Assembly (NCBI RefSeq): GCF_030268225.1
Contig: NZ_BSQG01000005.1
Coordinates: forward strand, 310,001-374,000
Direction: 5' to 3'
DNA length: 64,000 nucleotides
Origin: Nocardiopsis ansamitocini
GTDB taxonomy: Bacteria > Actinomycetota > Actinomycetes > Streptosporangiales > Streptosporangiaceae
Position numbers and translations under genes: made by a program. This document shows positions 37,238-46,431 of the stretch, in pieces. Positions within the stretch are counted from its first letter, which is position 1. Each line of letters opens with the position of its first letter. The notes below the pieces were generated by a model. That model searched no databases, was not told where the DNA came from, and saw nothing but the letters and a program-made list of their open reading frames with translations.

Positions 37238-39376
37238 CTAGCGGGTTCTCTCCAGCTGGTGGCGCTTGCCCTCGGCCTGGGCGATCCGGTCGCGGATGGA
37301 GTACAGGGTCTGCTTCAGATAATTGATATGGGCCTGACGACCAGGGAAGTCCGCACTGTTGCGCACGACTTTGCGCAGCACGAGGGACAGCACTCCCACC
37401 ACCAGGATCCACGTGAAGTAACCGCCTGCTCCCCCACCGCCCGAGGAGAGATCGGCGACACAGCCGGTAACCAGGCCCAGCAACAGGAGTGCACAGACGA
37501 TCGGGTGGGCGACCGAACCGATCTCGTACCAGCGGTGCACCCGCACGGCCTTGTCGATCGCCGCGACGTAGTTGTCCTGTTCCCTGCGGCAGGTGTGCTC
37601 CAGACTCCCCAAATGATGGGCGACGTCACCGGCCTGCCCCAGCAGCGCGTCCGCACCGGCGCGGGCCGGACCCGTGACCGGTCCGGCAGCGGCCTGGAAG
37701 GCGGCCGTCCACGCCTCAGTCGTCGTGGAGACGAGCTGGTCCTCCTTCTCGGACCGGCGTTCCCCCGCGAGCAGCCGGGCAAGGACCAGGACCGCGGTGT
37801 CCGGCCGGTCGGGCTCGAACAGGACCGCGCTGTCGTGGCCCTGCGCCAGAATCCGGTTGATGTGCTGCGCGGTCCGAAATACTGCGCGGGCCGCCTCCTG
37901 ATAGTCGCGGACCAGCATCTGATAGCCCTGGCAGGGGGCCTCGGACGGGCAGGAGTGCCGGGGGTCGGCGCAGTGGTGGGTGGCCATGACCGACAGCACC
38001 TCCTCCAACCAGCCGATCGGGCTGCGCCGCATCCCGGGCACGAAGAAGGCGCGGACCAGGGTGTCCACGGCCGCGGGGTTCACCCCGTCGCCACGGACCA
38101 GGTTCTGCTTGAGCAGCCCCATCCGCATGTCGAAGCCCCGGTAACGAGGGGCGAGGTCGGGGCGCAGGTCGGCGACGAAGCGTGCCACCGCGAGGTCGGG
38201 GGCCTCGGGTTCGCGACGCAGCACGGCCCGGTTGACCAGGGTGTCGCCCAGGTCGTCGATGATCCAGTCGCGCAGATCACCGCGGCTGAGCGAATCCCCG
38301 AACATCAGCACGGCCGCCGGCCAGTCTCCCTGCATCGCCTCGGCCAGTGCCCCGGGTTCGTAGAAACGCCGGCCGGCGAACTCGAATGGCGGAACGGACC
38401 TGGCGGAACGGGACAACTGGTGGCCCGGGCCGGTGACGACCCCACTGGCAACGGGCGGGGGCTGCGAGCGGTAGGCGAAGGACGAGGCCGCGGAGGATCG
38501 GCGGGGCCCGGTGGGCTCCAGCTTCTCCACCGCTGTGCTGCCCTCGCTCAACGCCGACTCGGTGTCCATTCCCCGCTCCCCTGCTCCGAGGAGGGTGTTG
38601 AGGAGTTCGTGGGCGCGGTAGCGCCGCCCGGGTTCCTTCTCCAGACAACGACGCACCACCGGCAGCAGCGCCGGGTCCAGGCCGGCAAGGTCGGGCTCGT
38701 CCATGATCACCCGTTTGATGACCGCCGGTACGTTGGGCCCGTCGAAGGCGTTGCGCCCCGTCGCCGCGTAGGCCATGACCGCCCCCCAGGAGAAGACGTC
38801 CACGTGCGGGGTGAGTGCGACGCCCTCGATCTGTTCGGGGGCCATGTAGGCGGGGGTCCCGATAACCGCGCTGGCCAGGACCTTGGTCTGCTCTGTGGCC
38901 TTGGCGATCCCGAAGTCGATGACGCGGGGGCCGTCCGGGGCGAGGATGATGTTGTCGGGTTTGAAGTCGCGGTGCAGGATGCCGGCCCGGTGGATGGCGG
39001 TCAACGCCGTGGCGGTGGAGATCGCCAGTCGTTGTAGTCCGGCCCCGGAGAGCGGCCCTCGATCATGCACGCGTTCGGCCAGCGTGGGGCCTTCGAGGTA
39101 CTCGGTGGCGATCCAGGGCTGGGGGGCAAAAAGATCGGCGTCGAAGACCTGGGCGATGCAGAAGGGACTGACCTTGCGGGCGGCCTCGATCTCTCGGGAA
39201 AGACTTTCGCGCACGCCCTCGGTCGCCTGGCCGCGGTGCAGGAGTTTGACGGCGGCGAGCCGGCCTTGGTCGTCCTCCCCCAGGTAGACGGCGCCGAAGC
39301 CGCCTTCGCCGAGCAGGCGCTGCAACCGGTAACCGCCGACCTTCAGGTTCTCACCGTTAGCCGCTTCTTGCGTCAC
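37238..39376 (-). CDS. membrane-anchored Ser/Thr protein kinase with novel C-terminal region
   Basis: A 712-aa Hanks-type kinase. The catalytic domain (about 14-275) has the glycine loop GEGGFG (23-28), Lys44 in AAVKLL, the catalytic HRDFKPDN (Asp137), DFG (154-156) and APE (179-181), so it should be active. A low-complexity linker (about 280-360) leads to a helical region I do not recognise, with a Cys/His cluster near residues 465-485 (HHCADPRHSC then EAPCQGY) that could bind metal. Two hydrophobic helices lie near the C-terminus (VCALLLLGLVTGCVADL and GGYFTWILVVGVLSLVL). GTG 39376 is preceded by GAGGGG at suitable spacing. It is alone in its transcription unit as far as can be seen; the targets are unknown. 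Confidence 0.87.
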   Translation of the reverse strand: MTQEAANGENLKVGGYRLQRLLGEGGFGAVYLGEDDQGRLAAVKLLHRGQATEGVRESLSREIEAARKVSPFCIAQVFDADLFAPQPWIATEYLEGPTLAERVHDRGPLSGAGLQRLAISTATALTAIHRAGILHRDFKPDNIILAPDGPRVIDFGIAKATEQTKVLASAVIGTPAYMAPEQIEGVALTPHVDVFSWGAVMAYAATGRNAFDGPNVPAVIKRVIMDEPDLAGLDPALLPVVRRCLEKEPGRRYRAHELLNTLLGAGERGMDTESALSEGSTAVEKLEPTGPRRSSAASSFAYRSQPPPVASGVVTGPGHQLSRSARSVPPFEFAGRRFYEPGALAEAMQGDWPAAVLMFGDSLSRGDLRDWIIDDLGDTLVNRAVLRREPEAPDLAVARFVADLRPDLAPRYRGFDMRMGLLKQNLVRGDGVNPAAVDTLVRAFFVPGMRRSPIGWLEEVLSVMATHHCADPRHSCPSEAPCQGYQMLVRDYQEAARAVFRTAQHINRILAQGHDSAVLFEPDRPDTAVLVLARLLAGERRSEKEDQLVSTTTEAWTAAFQAAAGPVTGPARAGADALLGQAGDVAHHLGSLEHTCRREQDNYVAAIDKAVRVHRWYEIGSVAHPIVCALLLLGLVTGCVADLSSGGGGAGGYFTWILVVGVLSLVLRKVVRNSADFPGRQAHINYLKQTLYSIRDRIAQAEGKRHQLERTR

Positions 39377-39491
39377 CGTCGCGTTCCCCTCGCAGCATCG
39401 GCACCTTTTCCCGCCCGCGCAGTCTGCCGGCACCGGGATGTTTGACGGACACCGAAGCGGGCCGGTGCCGAATGCGGCCGTGTCGGCACGG

Positions 39492-40856
39492 TCAGCGACC
39501 GGGATGTCGCCGGTCTCCGATTGCCCTGAGCAACTCCGGCCATCCGCAGAGCTTGACGCGTTCACCGCGCGACAACCGCCGGGCCAGCGCGGCCTCCGCG
39601 GCATCGATGTCCAGCCAGTCAGTATAGGAGCTGGTCGCCGCACCGCAATCGGCCAGCATCCGGTCGGCGCAGACGTCGGGTGGGGTCCTGCGCAGCATGG
39701 GCGCGTCCTCCAGGAGCGCCCGGGCGGTCTCGGCGGCGTCGGACTTGTTCGTGCCGATCACCCCGTAAGCGCCTCGTTTGAGCCATCCGGCGACGTACTC
39801 TCCGTGCATCGGATGCCCGTGGGAGTCGAGGGCCCGGCCCCGGTCGTGAGGGACCGTCGCGGTCACGGGGTCGAAGGGAACACCGGGAAGCGGCCGACCG
39901 ACCGAGCCGACCGAGCGGACGACCATTCCCACCGGCAATACCTCGCGTTCACCGGTCCCCTGCAGCCGCCCCTCGTCGTCGAGTCGCGTGTGCTCGAGCT
40001 CCAGGCCCTCGACCCGCCGGGTGCCGAGGACCGCGGTGGGCCTTCGCCAGAACCTCAGTTCGACACGGCGCACGCCTTCTTTCGGATGCCGGGCCCATTC
40101 GGCCAGGGTTCGCACATTGGTGCGTGCCGTGCGCGACATCTCCTCCGGGGCGAGGGACGGGGACAGGGGCGGATCGGTGGGGTGCACCCCGATACCGACA
40201 CCGGGCAGGCGCCCCAGCTCGCGCAGTTCCTTGGGGGAGAATCTGGTCCGGTCCGGTCCGCGCCGCGCGACCAGGTGCACCCTGTGGATCCGGCTGGCGG
40301 CCAGCGCGTCCAGGACGGGTGCGGGGACATCGGTGCGGCGCAGGTCGTCGACGGTGCGGCTGAGGACGCGGACCACATCCAGCGCGACATTGCCCGCCCC
40401 CACGACCGCGACCTCTTCGGAGTCGAGCGCGAAACACCCGAGGCCGGTGTCGGGGTGGCCGGAGTACCAGTTGACGATGTCGACGGCGGCGATGCTTCCC
40501 GGCAGCTCCTCGCCGGGAATCCCCATGAGGCGGTCGGTGGAGGCACCGGTGGCGTAGACCACGGCGTGGTAGGCGTGGGCCAGGTCGGTGCGGGTGACAT
40601 CGCGACCGAATTCCACCCCGCCCACGAATTGCACGCGGGGGTCCTCCAGGACCCGGGCCAGTACGGCGGCAATCGTCTTGATGGTGGGGTGGTCGGGAGC
40701 GACACCGTAGCGGACGAGGCCGTAGGGGGTGGGCAGCCTGTCGATGACGTCCACGGCCACGGGTTCGCGGGTCTGGCCGATCAGCGCTTGGGCCGTGTAG
40801 ATGCCCGCAGGTCCGGATCCGATGACGGCGACGCGTAGCGCGTCGGATGGCTCCAC
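39492..40856 (-). CDS. fprA: FprA-type ferredoxin--NADP+ reductase
   Basis: A 454-aa flavoprotein of the adrenodoxin-reductase-like class, passing electrons between NADPH and ferredoxin; such ferredoxins may serve P450s or Sir. Motifs are the FAD fold VAVIGSGPAGIYTAQAL, GLVRYGVAPDH, the NADP fold VVGAGNVALDVVRVL, the NADPH-phosphate-contact arginines in VARRGPDRTRFSPKEL and the C-terminal GWLKRGAYGVIGTNKSDA. GTG 40856 has no clear ribosome site. It is downstream of dxs on the same strand but separated by a terminator hairpin, so it has its own promoter. Confidence 0.92.
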   Translation of the reverse strand: MEPSDALRVAVIGSGPAGIYTAQALIGQTREPVAVDVIDRLPTPYGLVRYGVAPDHPTIKTIAAVLARVLEDPRVQFVGGVEFGRDVTRTDLAHAYHAVVYATGASTDRLMGIPGEELPGSIAAVDIVNWYSGHPDTGLGCFALDSEEVAVVGAGNVALDVVRVLSRTVDDLRRTDVPAPVLDALAASRIHRVHLVARRGPDRTRFSPKELRELGRLPGVGIGVHPTDPPLSPSLAPEEMSRTARTNVRTLAEWARHPKEGVRRVELRFWRRPTAVLGTRRVEGLELEHTRLDDEGRLQGTGEREVLPVGMVVRSVGSVGRPLPGVPFDPVTATVPHDRGRALDSHGHPMHGEYVAGWLKRGAYGVIGTNKSDAAETARALLEDAPMLRRTPPDVCADRMLADCGAATSSYTDWLDIDAAEAALARRLSRGERVKLCGWPELLRAIGDRRHPGR

Positions 40857-40913
40857 CCCACCATTGTGCCTCACAACCGCAGGTCGCAGCGGTAGAACGG
40901 GGGCGATGCGCGT

Positions 40914-40946
40914 CCCGCGTTCCGCCCGGCGGGGGCGGAACGCGGG
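40914..40946 (-). terminator. terminator of dxs
   Basis: CCCGCGTTCCGCCC (40914-40927) pairs perfectly with GGGCGGAACGCGGG (40933-40946); 14-bp stem, 5-base loop, 11 bases past the dxs stop. Confidence 0.85.
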
Positions 40947-40956
40947 GCCAGCGGGC

Positions 40957-42879
40957 TCAGCCGGCAGGCTCGTCGGCCAGCGCCTTCTCGGTCTGCTTGG
41001 CGACCGTCTCGATGAGCTTGCGGGCCAGGTCCTGGGGGGCCAGACCCATCTCGCCGAGGATCTTCTCGCGCTTCGCGTGGTCGAGGAAACGCTGCTGCAC
41101 ACCGAAGGTACGTACCGGAACGTCGATCTCGGCATCGCGCATCGCACGGGCGACCGCGTCACCCACCGCGCCGACGCGGCCGTTGTCCTCGACGACGGCC
41201 ACGACGCTGTGCCGAGCGGCCTCGGGCACGAGGGCCGGGTCCAGGGGTTTGACCCATCGCGGGTCGACGACGGTGACCCCGATGCCCTGGGCGGCCATCC
41301 GATCAGCGACCTCACAGCAGGTCTCGGCCATCGCACCGACGGCGACCAGCAGCAGATCGGGGGTCCGGCCGTCCTTCTCCGCGCGCCGCAGCAGGTCCAT
41401 ACCGCCGATGTGACCGACGGCCGGGATGTCCGCTCCCACGACTCCCTTGGGGTAGCGCACGACGGTGGGGCCGTCGTCCACGGCGACGGCCTCGCGCAGG
41501 AGTTCGCGCAGCCGGGTTGCATCGCGCGGCACGGCCAGGCCGAGGTTGGGCACGACCTGCAGGATCGACATGTCCCACATCCCGTTGTGGCTGGCCCCGT
41601 CGTCCCCGGTGACCCCAGCACGGTCGAGGACGAAGGTGACGCCCTGACGGTGCAGGGCCACGTCCATCAGGACCTGGTCGAAACAGCGGTTGAGGAAGGT
41701 GGCGTAGACGGCCACGACCGGGTGCAGGCCGCCCATGGCCAGGCCGGCTGCCGAGGTCGCGGCGTGCTGCTCGGCGATACCCACGTCGTAGATGCGATCG
41801 GGGTGTGCCTCGGCGAACGCGGCGAGGCCGGTGGGATGCAGCATGGCCGCGGTGATGGCGACGAGGTCGGAGCGCTCGGAACCGAGGCTGACCATTTCCT
41901 CGCTGAACACCGAGGTCCACTTCAGCCCGGGCTTGGCCGACTGCAGCCCCGTCTCGACGTCGAACGCGCCGAGGGAGTGGAACTGGTCCTCCTCGTGGTT
42001 CTCGGCCGGGGCGTAGCCCTTGCCCTTGTGGGTGAGCACGTGCACGATGACGGGGCCGCCGAAGTCGCGGGCGCGCCGCAGCGCCTTCTCGACCGCGGCC
42101 GTGTCGTGGCCGTCGATGGGGCCGAGGTACTTCAGTCCCAGGTCCTCGAACATGATCTGCGGTTGGATCGCGTCCTTGAGGCCCTTCTTGAAGCCGTGCA
42201 GCGCCTCGTACAGCGGCGGTCCGACGACCGGGGCCCGGTTCAGGGCGGTTTTGGCGATGTCGAGGACCTGCTCGTAGCCCTGTGTCATACGCAAGGACGC
42301 GAAGTGGTCGGCGAGCCCGCCGATGGTCGGCGAGTAGGAGCGGCCGTTGTCGTTGACGACGATGACCACGCGCCGGTTCTTGCCCTCCGCGATGTTGTTG
42401 AGCGCCTCCCAGGCCATGCCACCGGTGAGCGCGCCGTCGCCGATGAGGGCGACCACGGTGCGGTCGGTACGGCCCTGCACCTCGTTGGCCTTGGCCAGGC
42501 CGTCGGCGTAGGACAGTGCGGTGGAGGCGTGCGAGTTCTCGATGAAGTCGTGCTCGGACTCCGCGCGCGACGGGTAGCCCGAAAGGCCGCCCTCGCTGCG
42601 CAGGTCGGAGAGGTCCTGGCGACCGGTGAGCATCTTGTGCACGTATGCCTGGTGCCCGGTGTCGAACAGGATGGGGTCGCGCGGGGAGTCAAAGACCCGG
42701 TGCAGCGCAACGGTGAGCTCAACGACACCCAGGTTGGGGCCGAGATGTCCGCCCGTTCTGGCGACCTGTGAGATCAGGGACTCACGGATCTCGGCCGCGA
42801 GCTGGGGGACCTGCTCCGCGGAGAGCTTTTTCAGGTCGTCCGGATTGTGCACCGACTCGAGCAACGTCACTCTCGTCAT
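40957..42879 (-). CDS. dxs: 1-deoxy-D-xylulose-5-phosphate synthase
   Basis: First enzyme of the MEP isoprenoid pathway, condensing pyruvate and glyceraldehyde 3-phosphate with thiamine diphosphate. The 640-aa protein is complete: [19 protein letters not shown], the ThDP/Mg motif [16 protein letters not shown] through VVNDN, the conserved [11 protein letters not shown], the catalytic glutamate in [18 protein letters not shown] and the transketolase C-terminal domain. ATG 42879 is used; an internal GTG nine bases on (VTLLES) is an alternative, and neither has a strong ribosome site. No other MEP gene is in the window. Confidence 0.96.
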   Translation of the reverse strand: MTRVTLLESVHNPDDLKKLSAEQVPQLAAEIRESLISQVARTGGHLGPNLGVVELTVALHRVFDSPRDPILFDTGHQAYVHKMLTGRQDLSDLRSEGGLSGYPSRAESEHDFIENSHASTALSYADGLAKANEVQGRTDRTVVALIGDGALTGGMAWEALNNIAEGKNRRVVIVVNDNGRSYSPTIGGLADHFASLRMTQGYEQVLDIAKTALNRAPVVGPPLYEALHGFKKGLKDAIQPQIMFEDLGLKYLGPIDGHDTAAVEKALRRARDFGGPVIVHVLTHKGKGYAPAENHEEDQFHSLGAFDVETGLQSAKPGLKWTSVFSEEMVSLGSERSDLVAITAAMLHPTGLAAFAEAHPDRIYDVGIAEQHAATSAAGLAMGGLHPVVAVYATFLNRCFDQVLMDVALHRQGVTFVLDRAGVTGDDGASHNGMWDMSILQVVPNLGLAVPRDATRLRELLREAVAVDDGPTVVRYPKGVVGADIPAVGHIGGMDLLRRAEKDGRTPDLLLVAVGAMAETCCEVADRMAAQGIGVTVVDPRWVKPLDPALVPEAARHSVVAVVEDNGRVGAVGDAVARAMRDAEIDVPVRTFGVQQRFLDHAKREKILGEMGLAPQDLARKLIETVAKQTEKALADEPAG

Positions 42880-43392
42880 CTGGATTCTGGCGCGGATGGT
42901 CCGGCGGTCACGCCGGGAAGAACGCGCCTCGCTCCTTCCTGAGGGTGTTGGTCGGACACGGGCGGCGTCGGGGCCTCCCGTTGCCCGTGTCAGACACGAT
43001 GCGGGCCGCACGGCCCGGATCGTCCCGCTCGTCCCCGGCGGGGGCGGCGGGGCGGGGTCTTTGCGGGGCCGGGTGTCGGCCCTGCGGGGCTCCCCACAAC
43101 CGTGTTCCACGCGGGGTACGTTCCGGGTACCGAGCGCAACGCCCGTCACCGGATGGCCCACCCGAGCGCAACCGCTCATCAGCGTGAAACTCAGCCATCA
43201 CGAGTGCACCTCCCTCTGGTACCGATGACTCGGTCCGGGTCGACCCGCGGGCCCCTCGGCGAAGCGGGACCCGGGCGCCGCGGGCGGGGAGCGGATGCCC
43301 CTCGTCTGCGAATCGGACGCGCCGCGCATGCGGGCGCGCTCATCCCGAGTCTACGAGCCCCGAACGCCGTTCTCGCCCCGAACCTACCGAAG
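42880..43392. other. intergenic region upstream of dxs, no gene seen
   Basis: About 510 bases between the mug stop and the dxs start, both on the minus strand. Very GC-rich, with no convincing frame or RNA gene. The dxs promoter and leader must lie here. I saw no recognisable thiamine-riboswitch core. Confidence 0.4.
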
Positions 43393-43971
43393 TCACCCAG
43401 CTTCTCGCCCTGCTCGGGCGCCTCGGGCCCACACGTGCAAACGCCGCAGCTCGTCACCGATGTCGGTGGTGGTCCAATGGGCGTTGAGGCCGCTGGGGTT
43501 GGGCAGGACCCAGACCGGCACCCCGCTGATGGCCTCTTCCGTGTCCTGGCGGCCGATCCGGGCCTTGGGCCGACCGAAGGCGCGACGGTAGGCGGTGACG
43601 CCCAGCACCCCCAGTGTCCTGGGGCGATGGCGCTCCAACAGTGCGGCGAGCACCGCACCGCCCTCGCGCAGCTCGGCGGGGGCCAGCTCGTCGGCACGGG
43701 CGCTGGCCCTGGCTGCCAGGTTGGTGATCCCCACCCCCAGTGCGGGCAGTTGGTCCTGCTCGTCGGGCCGCAGCAGCCGAGGGGTGAGGCCGGCGGCGTG
43801 TAGTGCGGGCCAGAACCGGTTTCCGGGACGGGCGAAGTGAAATCCCGTCCAGGCGGAGTAGAGACCGGGGTTGATTCCGCACAACAGGATGTCCAGGTCC
43901 GGGCCGAGGACGTCGGGCACGGTCCGGTCGGCAGCCGCGACGAGGTCGGCCCTGGTGGGACGGGCGGGCAT
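43393..43971 (-). CDS. mug: G/U mismatch-specific uracil-DNA glycosylase
   Basis: Removes uracil (and related bases) from G:U or G:T mismatches. The 192-aa protein is a complete Mug/TDG domain: catalytic motif GINPGLYSAWTGFHFARPGN, in which the Asn is the key residue, and the intercalation-loop region VLPNPSGLNAHW. ATG 43971 is preceded by AAAGGA about five bases upstream. It starts 27 bases after the TauE-like gene ends on the same strand, so the two may be co-transcribed, without an evident functional link. Confidence 0.93.
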   Translation of the reverse strand: MPARPTRADLVAAADRTVPDVLGPDLDILLCGINPGLYSAWTGFHFARPGNRFWPALHAAGLTPRLLRPDEQDQLPALGVGITNLAARASARADELAPAELREGGAVLAALLERHRPRTLGVLGVTAYRRAFGRPKARIGRQDTEEAISGVPVWVLPNPSGLNAHWTTTDIGDELRRLHVWARGARAGREAG

Positions 43972-43998
43972 AGGGGTCCTTTCCGGGGCGGGTACTGC

Positions 43999-44721
43999 TC
44001 AGGCCAGAAGCGAGCGGACCAGGAGCACCGTTCCCGAAGCAGTGATGAGTACCAACAGTGTCCACCGCAGGCACGGCCCGTCGAGGAAGCGGCGCAGCGG
44101 GCGGGCGAGCAGGAAACCGGCGATGGTGAACGGCACGAAGACACAGCCGACCAGGAGTTCGCGCAGCTGTAGTTGGCCACCGACGGCCAGCGCGACCAAG
44201 GAGACGAGCGCCCCGACGATGAAATAACCGCCGAGTGTCGCGCGCACGCGAGGACCGGTCTCGTGTTGGTAGACCAGGGCGATGGGCGGTCCTCCGATGG
44301 AGGTGGCCGTCCCGGTCACCCCGGAGATCGTCCCGGCCACGCTCAGCGTGCGGGGGGTGGGGCGCAGTCGCACGGTGGAGACGGTGAGGGCCACGGCCAC
44401 CAGGACCAGGATCCCGACCGCGATCCCGAGCGTGCGGGGCGACAGCACCGCCACCACCCACACCCCGGCCACCGTGCCCACCATCCGTCCGGCCAGTGCC
44501 CAGGAGACACCCCGGAAGTCGACGTGGCGCCACTCCGAACCGATCGTGAGCATCGGCAGCACCGCGGTGGCCACGAGCATGGACCCCGGCATCAGTGAAG
44601 GGTCCAGCATCGATACGACCGGGGCGGCGATGAGGCCGAGCCCGAGACCGGCCCCGCTCTGTACCAGGGCGCCGAGGAGCACGGCCGTACCGGCGATGAG
44701 CACAAAGACCAGATCGGACAC
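43999..44721 (-). CDS. TauE/SafE family sulfite/organosulfonate exporter-like membrane protein
   Basis: A 240-aa polytopic membrane protein with two repeats of three to four helices and the family segments GSGAGLGLGLIAAPV-like (QSGAGLGLGLIAAPVVSML) and the repeat GVTGTATSIGGPPIALVYQ. Members export sulfite, sulfonates or other anions; the substrate here is not known. GTG 44721 lacks a well-spaced ribosome site; TAGTCT ends eight bases before it, so a leaderless message is possible. It precedes mug closely. Confidence 0.88.
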   Translation of the reverse strand: MSDLVFVLIAGTAVLLGALVQSGAGLGLGLIAAPVVSMLDPSLMPGSMLVATAVLPMLTIGSEWRHVDFRGVSWALAGRMVGTVAGVWVVAVLSPRTLGIAVGILVLVAVALTVSTVRLRPTPRTLSVAGTISGVTGTATSIGGPPIALVYQHETGPRVRATLGGYFIVGALVSLVALAVGGQLQLRELLVGCVFVPFTIAGFLLARPLRRFLDGPCLRWTLLVLITASGTVLLVRSLLA

Positions 44722-44767
44722 GGAAGGCGAGACTACTCCCCGGCCGGCCGTGCGGGGCCGGTGGGTG

Positions 44768-45028
44768 CTAGAGCACGCTCGTGGGCGGGTTGCGCAGCCC
44801 CGGGATCGGCCAGGTCCACCAGGGCCGGGCGGCCTGGGTCTCGACGATGGTCACGGGGACGTCGGCCGAGGCCGGGCCGGACGGCTCCAAAGACGGGTCG
44901 CCGGGGCGTTCGCGGGGGCGCTGATGGACCAGCACTCCCCGCGCGGTCGACTCCGCGTTCTGCTGTAGCAGCGGCATCGGGAACCACTCCCCTTCGTCTG
45001 CCCTGATCGGTTCTGCACGGCCAATCAT
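44768..45028 (-). CDS. small hypothetical protein
   Basis: An 86-aa frame with strong GC bias at third codon positions and balanced amino-acid use, unlike the shadow frames around it. It has no cysteine, signal peptide or membrane helix. The C-terminus is rich in Pro and Trp (ARPWWTWPIPGLRNPPTSV). ATG 45028 has no Shine-Dalgarno; TAGTCC lies nine bases upstream. It sits alone between the TauE-like gene and the xylose operon terminator. I do not recognise a family. Confidence 0.5.
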   Translation of the reverse strand: MIGRAEPIRADEGEWFPMPLLQQNAESTARGVLVHQRPRERPGDPSLEPSGPASADVPVTIVETQAARPWWTWPIPGLRNPPTSVL

Positions 45029-45079
45029 GTGCGCGACGGACTAGAGGAAGGTGCGCCCAGTGTTGGAAAAAGGTGAGAG

Positions 45080-45114
45080 GCGGCCCCCGGAGGGGAGGGA
45101 GCTCCGGGGGCCGC
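45080..45114 (-). terminator. terminator of the xylose-type ABC operon
   Basis: GCGGCCCCCGGA (45080-45091) pairs perfectly with TCCGGGGGCCGC (45103-45114); 12-bp stem, 11-base loop, 66 bases past the permease stop. Confidence 0.8.
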
Positions 45115-45180
45115 GGTACCGGTCGTGCGCGCCGATGGAGTGGTGGGTCGGCGGCGCGGCCGGCTGGGAGAGCCCGGGGG

Positions 45181-46431
45181 TCAGCCTCGGGCGTGGGTCT
45201 TTCTGCTCCGGCGCGACACGGCGTCGAGGATGACGGCGATCAGCAGGACCGCGGCGGTGATCATGAACCGGACCGAGGAGTCCATCTGGAGGAGGTACAG
45301 CCCGGAGGTGATGGCTCCCAGGACCAGACCGCCCAGCAGCGCGGAGTAGGCGCTGCCGCGTCCACCGAACAGGCTCGTGCCGCCGATGACGGCCGCGGCG
45401 ATGGCGAGCATGAGCACGTCACCGGAGCCGGTGGACTGGCTGATGGCGAAGGCCCGGGAGACGGCCATGATGCCGCCCACCGCTGCCAGCGTCGAGGCCA
45501 GCGCGAACACCGAGATGCGCACGAAGTCGACGTTGATGCCCGCACGCCGTGCGGCCTCTGCGCTGCCGCCGACGGCGAAGACCATCCGGCCGTATCGGGT
45601 CTTGCGCAGCATCAGGTCGAAGGCCACGACGAAGCCGACGAAGATCAGGAAGGAGAGGGGGACGCCCTTCCACAGGTTGAGCACGGCCACCGACCCGAAG
45701 ACCGGGACGGCCAGGAACACGGTACGCACGGCGATCTCGATGAGCGACTTGGCGGGCAGGCCCGCCGCCGCGCGTCGGCGTTCCCCGAGGATGTTGAGCA
45801 CGAGGTAGAGCGCGACCGCGATCCCGGCGATCGTCCACCCGATGACCGGGACGAAGAAGGTCTGGGTGAGGTAGGCGATGGCGCCGGTGTAGGGCACGTT
45901 GACGGTGCCGTCGGAGCCCAGCAGGTAGAGCTGCATGCCCTGCCAGCCGATCAGGCCGGCCAGGGTGACCACGAACGCGGGAACGCCGATCTTGGCGAAG
46001 ACCGTGCCCTGCAGCACGCCGATCACGACACCCGACACCACCGCGAGGGCGATCGCCGCGATCTCGGGCAGCCCCTGGTTGACGGCCAGGACGGCCAGGA
46101 CCGCACCGGAGACGCCGGAGACCGAACCGACCGACAGGTCGATTTCCCCCAGCAGCAGGACCATGATGACGCCGCAGGACATCAGGCCGGGCGCGACGAT
46201 CTGCAACGCCAGGTTGGAGAGGTTCTGCGGGGACAGGAAGTTGGCGTTCAGGGACTGGAAGACCACGCAGATGAGAACGAGGCCGATGAGGACCGGGGCC
46301 GGGCCGAGTTCACCGCCGCGCAGGCGGCGTACCACGGCCGAGGCCAGGCCGCTGGGCGACTTGGCGGTCACGATGAGGCGGGGGTCGCGCACGCCGACGG
46401 CGCTGTCCGCGACTGGGGTCTGCTGGGCCAT
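45181..46431 (-). CDS. xylH: sugar ABC transporter permease (XylH/RbsC-like)
   Basis: Membrane component of a CUT2-type sugar importer. The 416-aa protein has about ten to twelve hydrophobic segments and the family signatures GEIDLSVGSVSGVSGAV, VTLAGLIGWQGMQL, AVGGSAEAARRAGINV and IGGTSLFGGRGSAYSALLG. Its length fits the xylose permease XylH rather than the shorter ribose permease. ATG 46431 has GGAGG seven bases upstream and shares a base with the ATPase stop (TGATG); GTG 46434 is the alternative. It is the last gene of the operon and is followed by a terminator. Confidence 0.92.
   Translation of the reverse strand: MAQQTPVADSAVGVRDPRLIVTAKSPSGLASAVVRRLRGGELGPAPVLIGLVLICVVFQSLNANFLSPQNLSNLALQIVAPGLMSCGVIMVLLLGEIDLSVGSVSGVSGAVLAVLAVNQGLPEIAAIALAVVSGVVIGVLQGTVFAKIGVPAFVVTLAGLIGWQGMQLYLLGSDGTVNVPYTGAIAYLTQTFFVPVIGWTIAGIAVALYLVLNILGERRRAAAGLPAKSLIEIAVRTVFLAVPVFGSVAVLNLWKGVPLSFLIFVGFVVAFDLMLRKTRYGRMVFAVGGSAEAARRAGINVDFVRISVFALASTLAAVGGIMAVSRAFAISQSTGSGDVLMLAIAAAVIGGTSLFGGRGSAYSALLGGLVLGAITSGLYLLQMDSSVRFMITAAVLLIAVILDAVSRRSRKTHARG

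Noticed and set aside
37259-39037. 592-codon plus-strand frame opposite the kinase gene
   Set aside because: The opposite strand encodes a kinase with complete motifs, so this frame is a by-product of codon bias.
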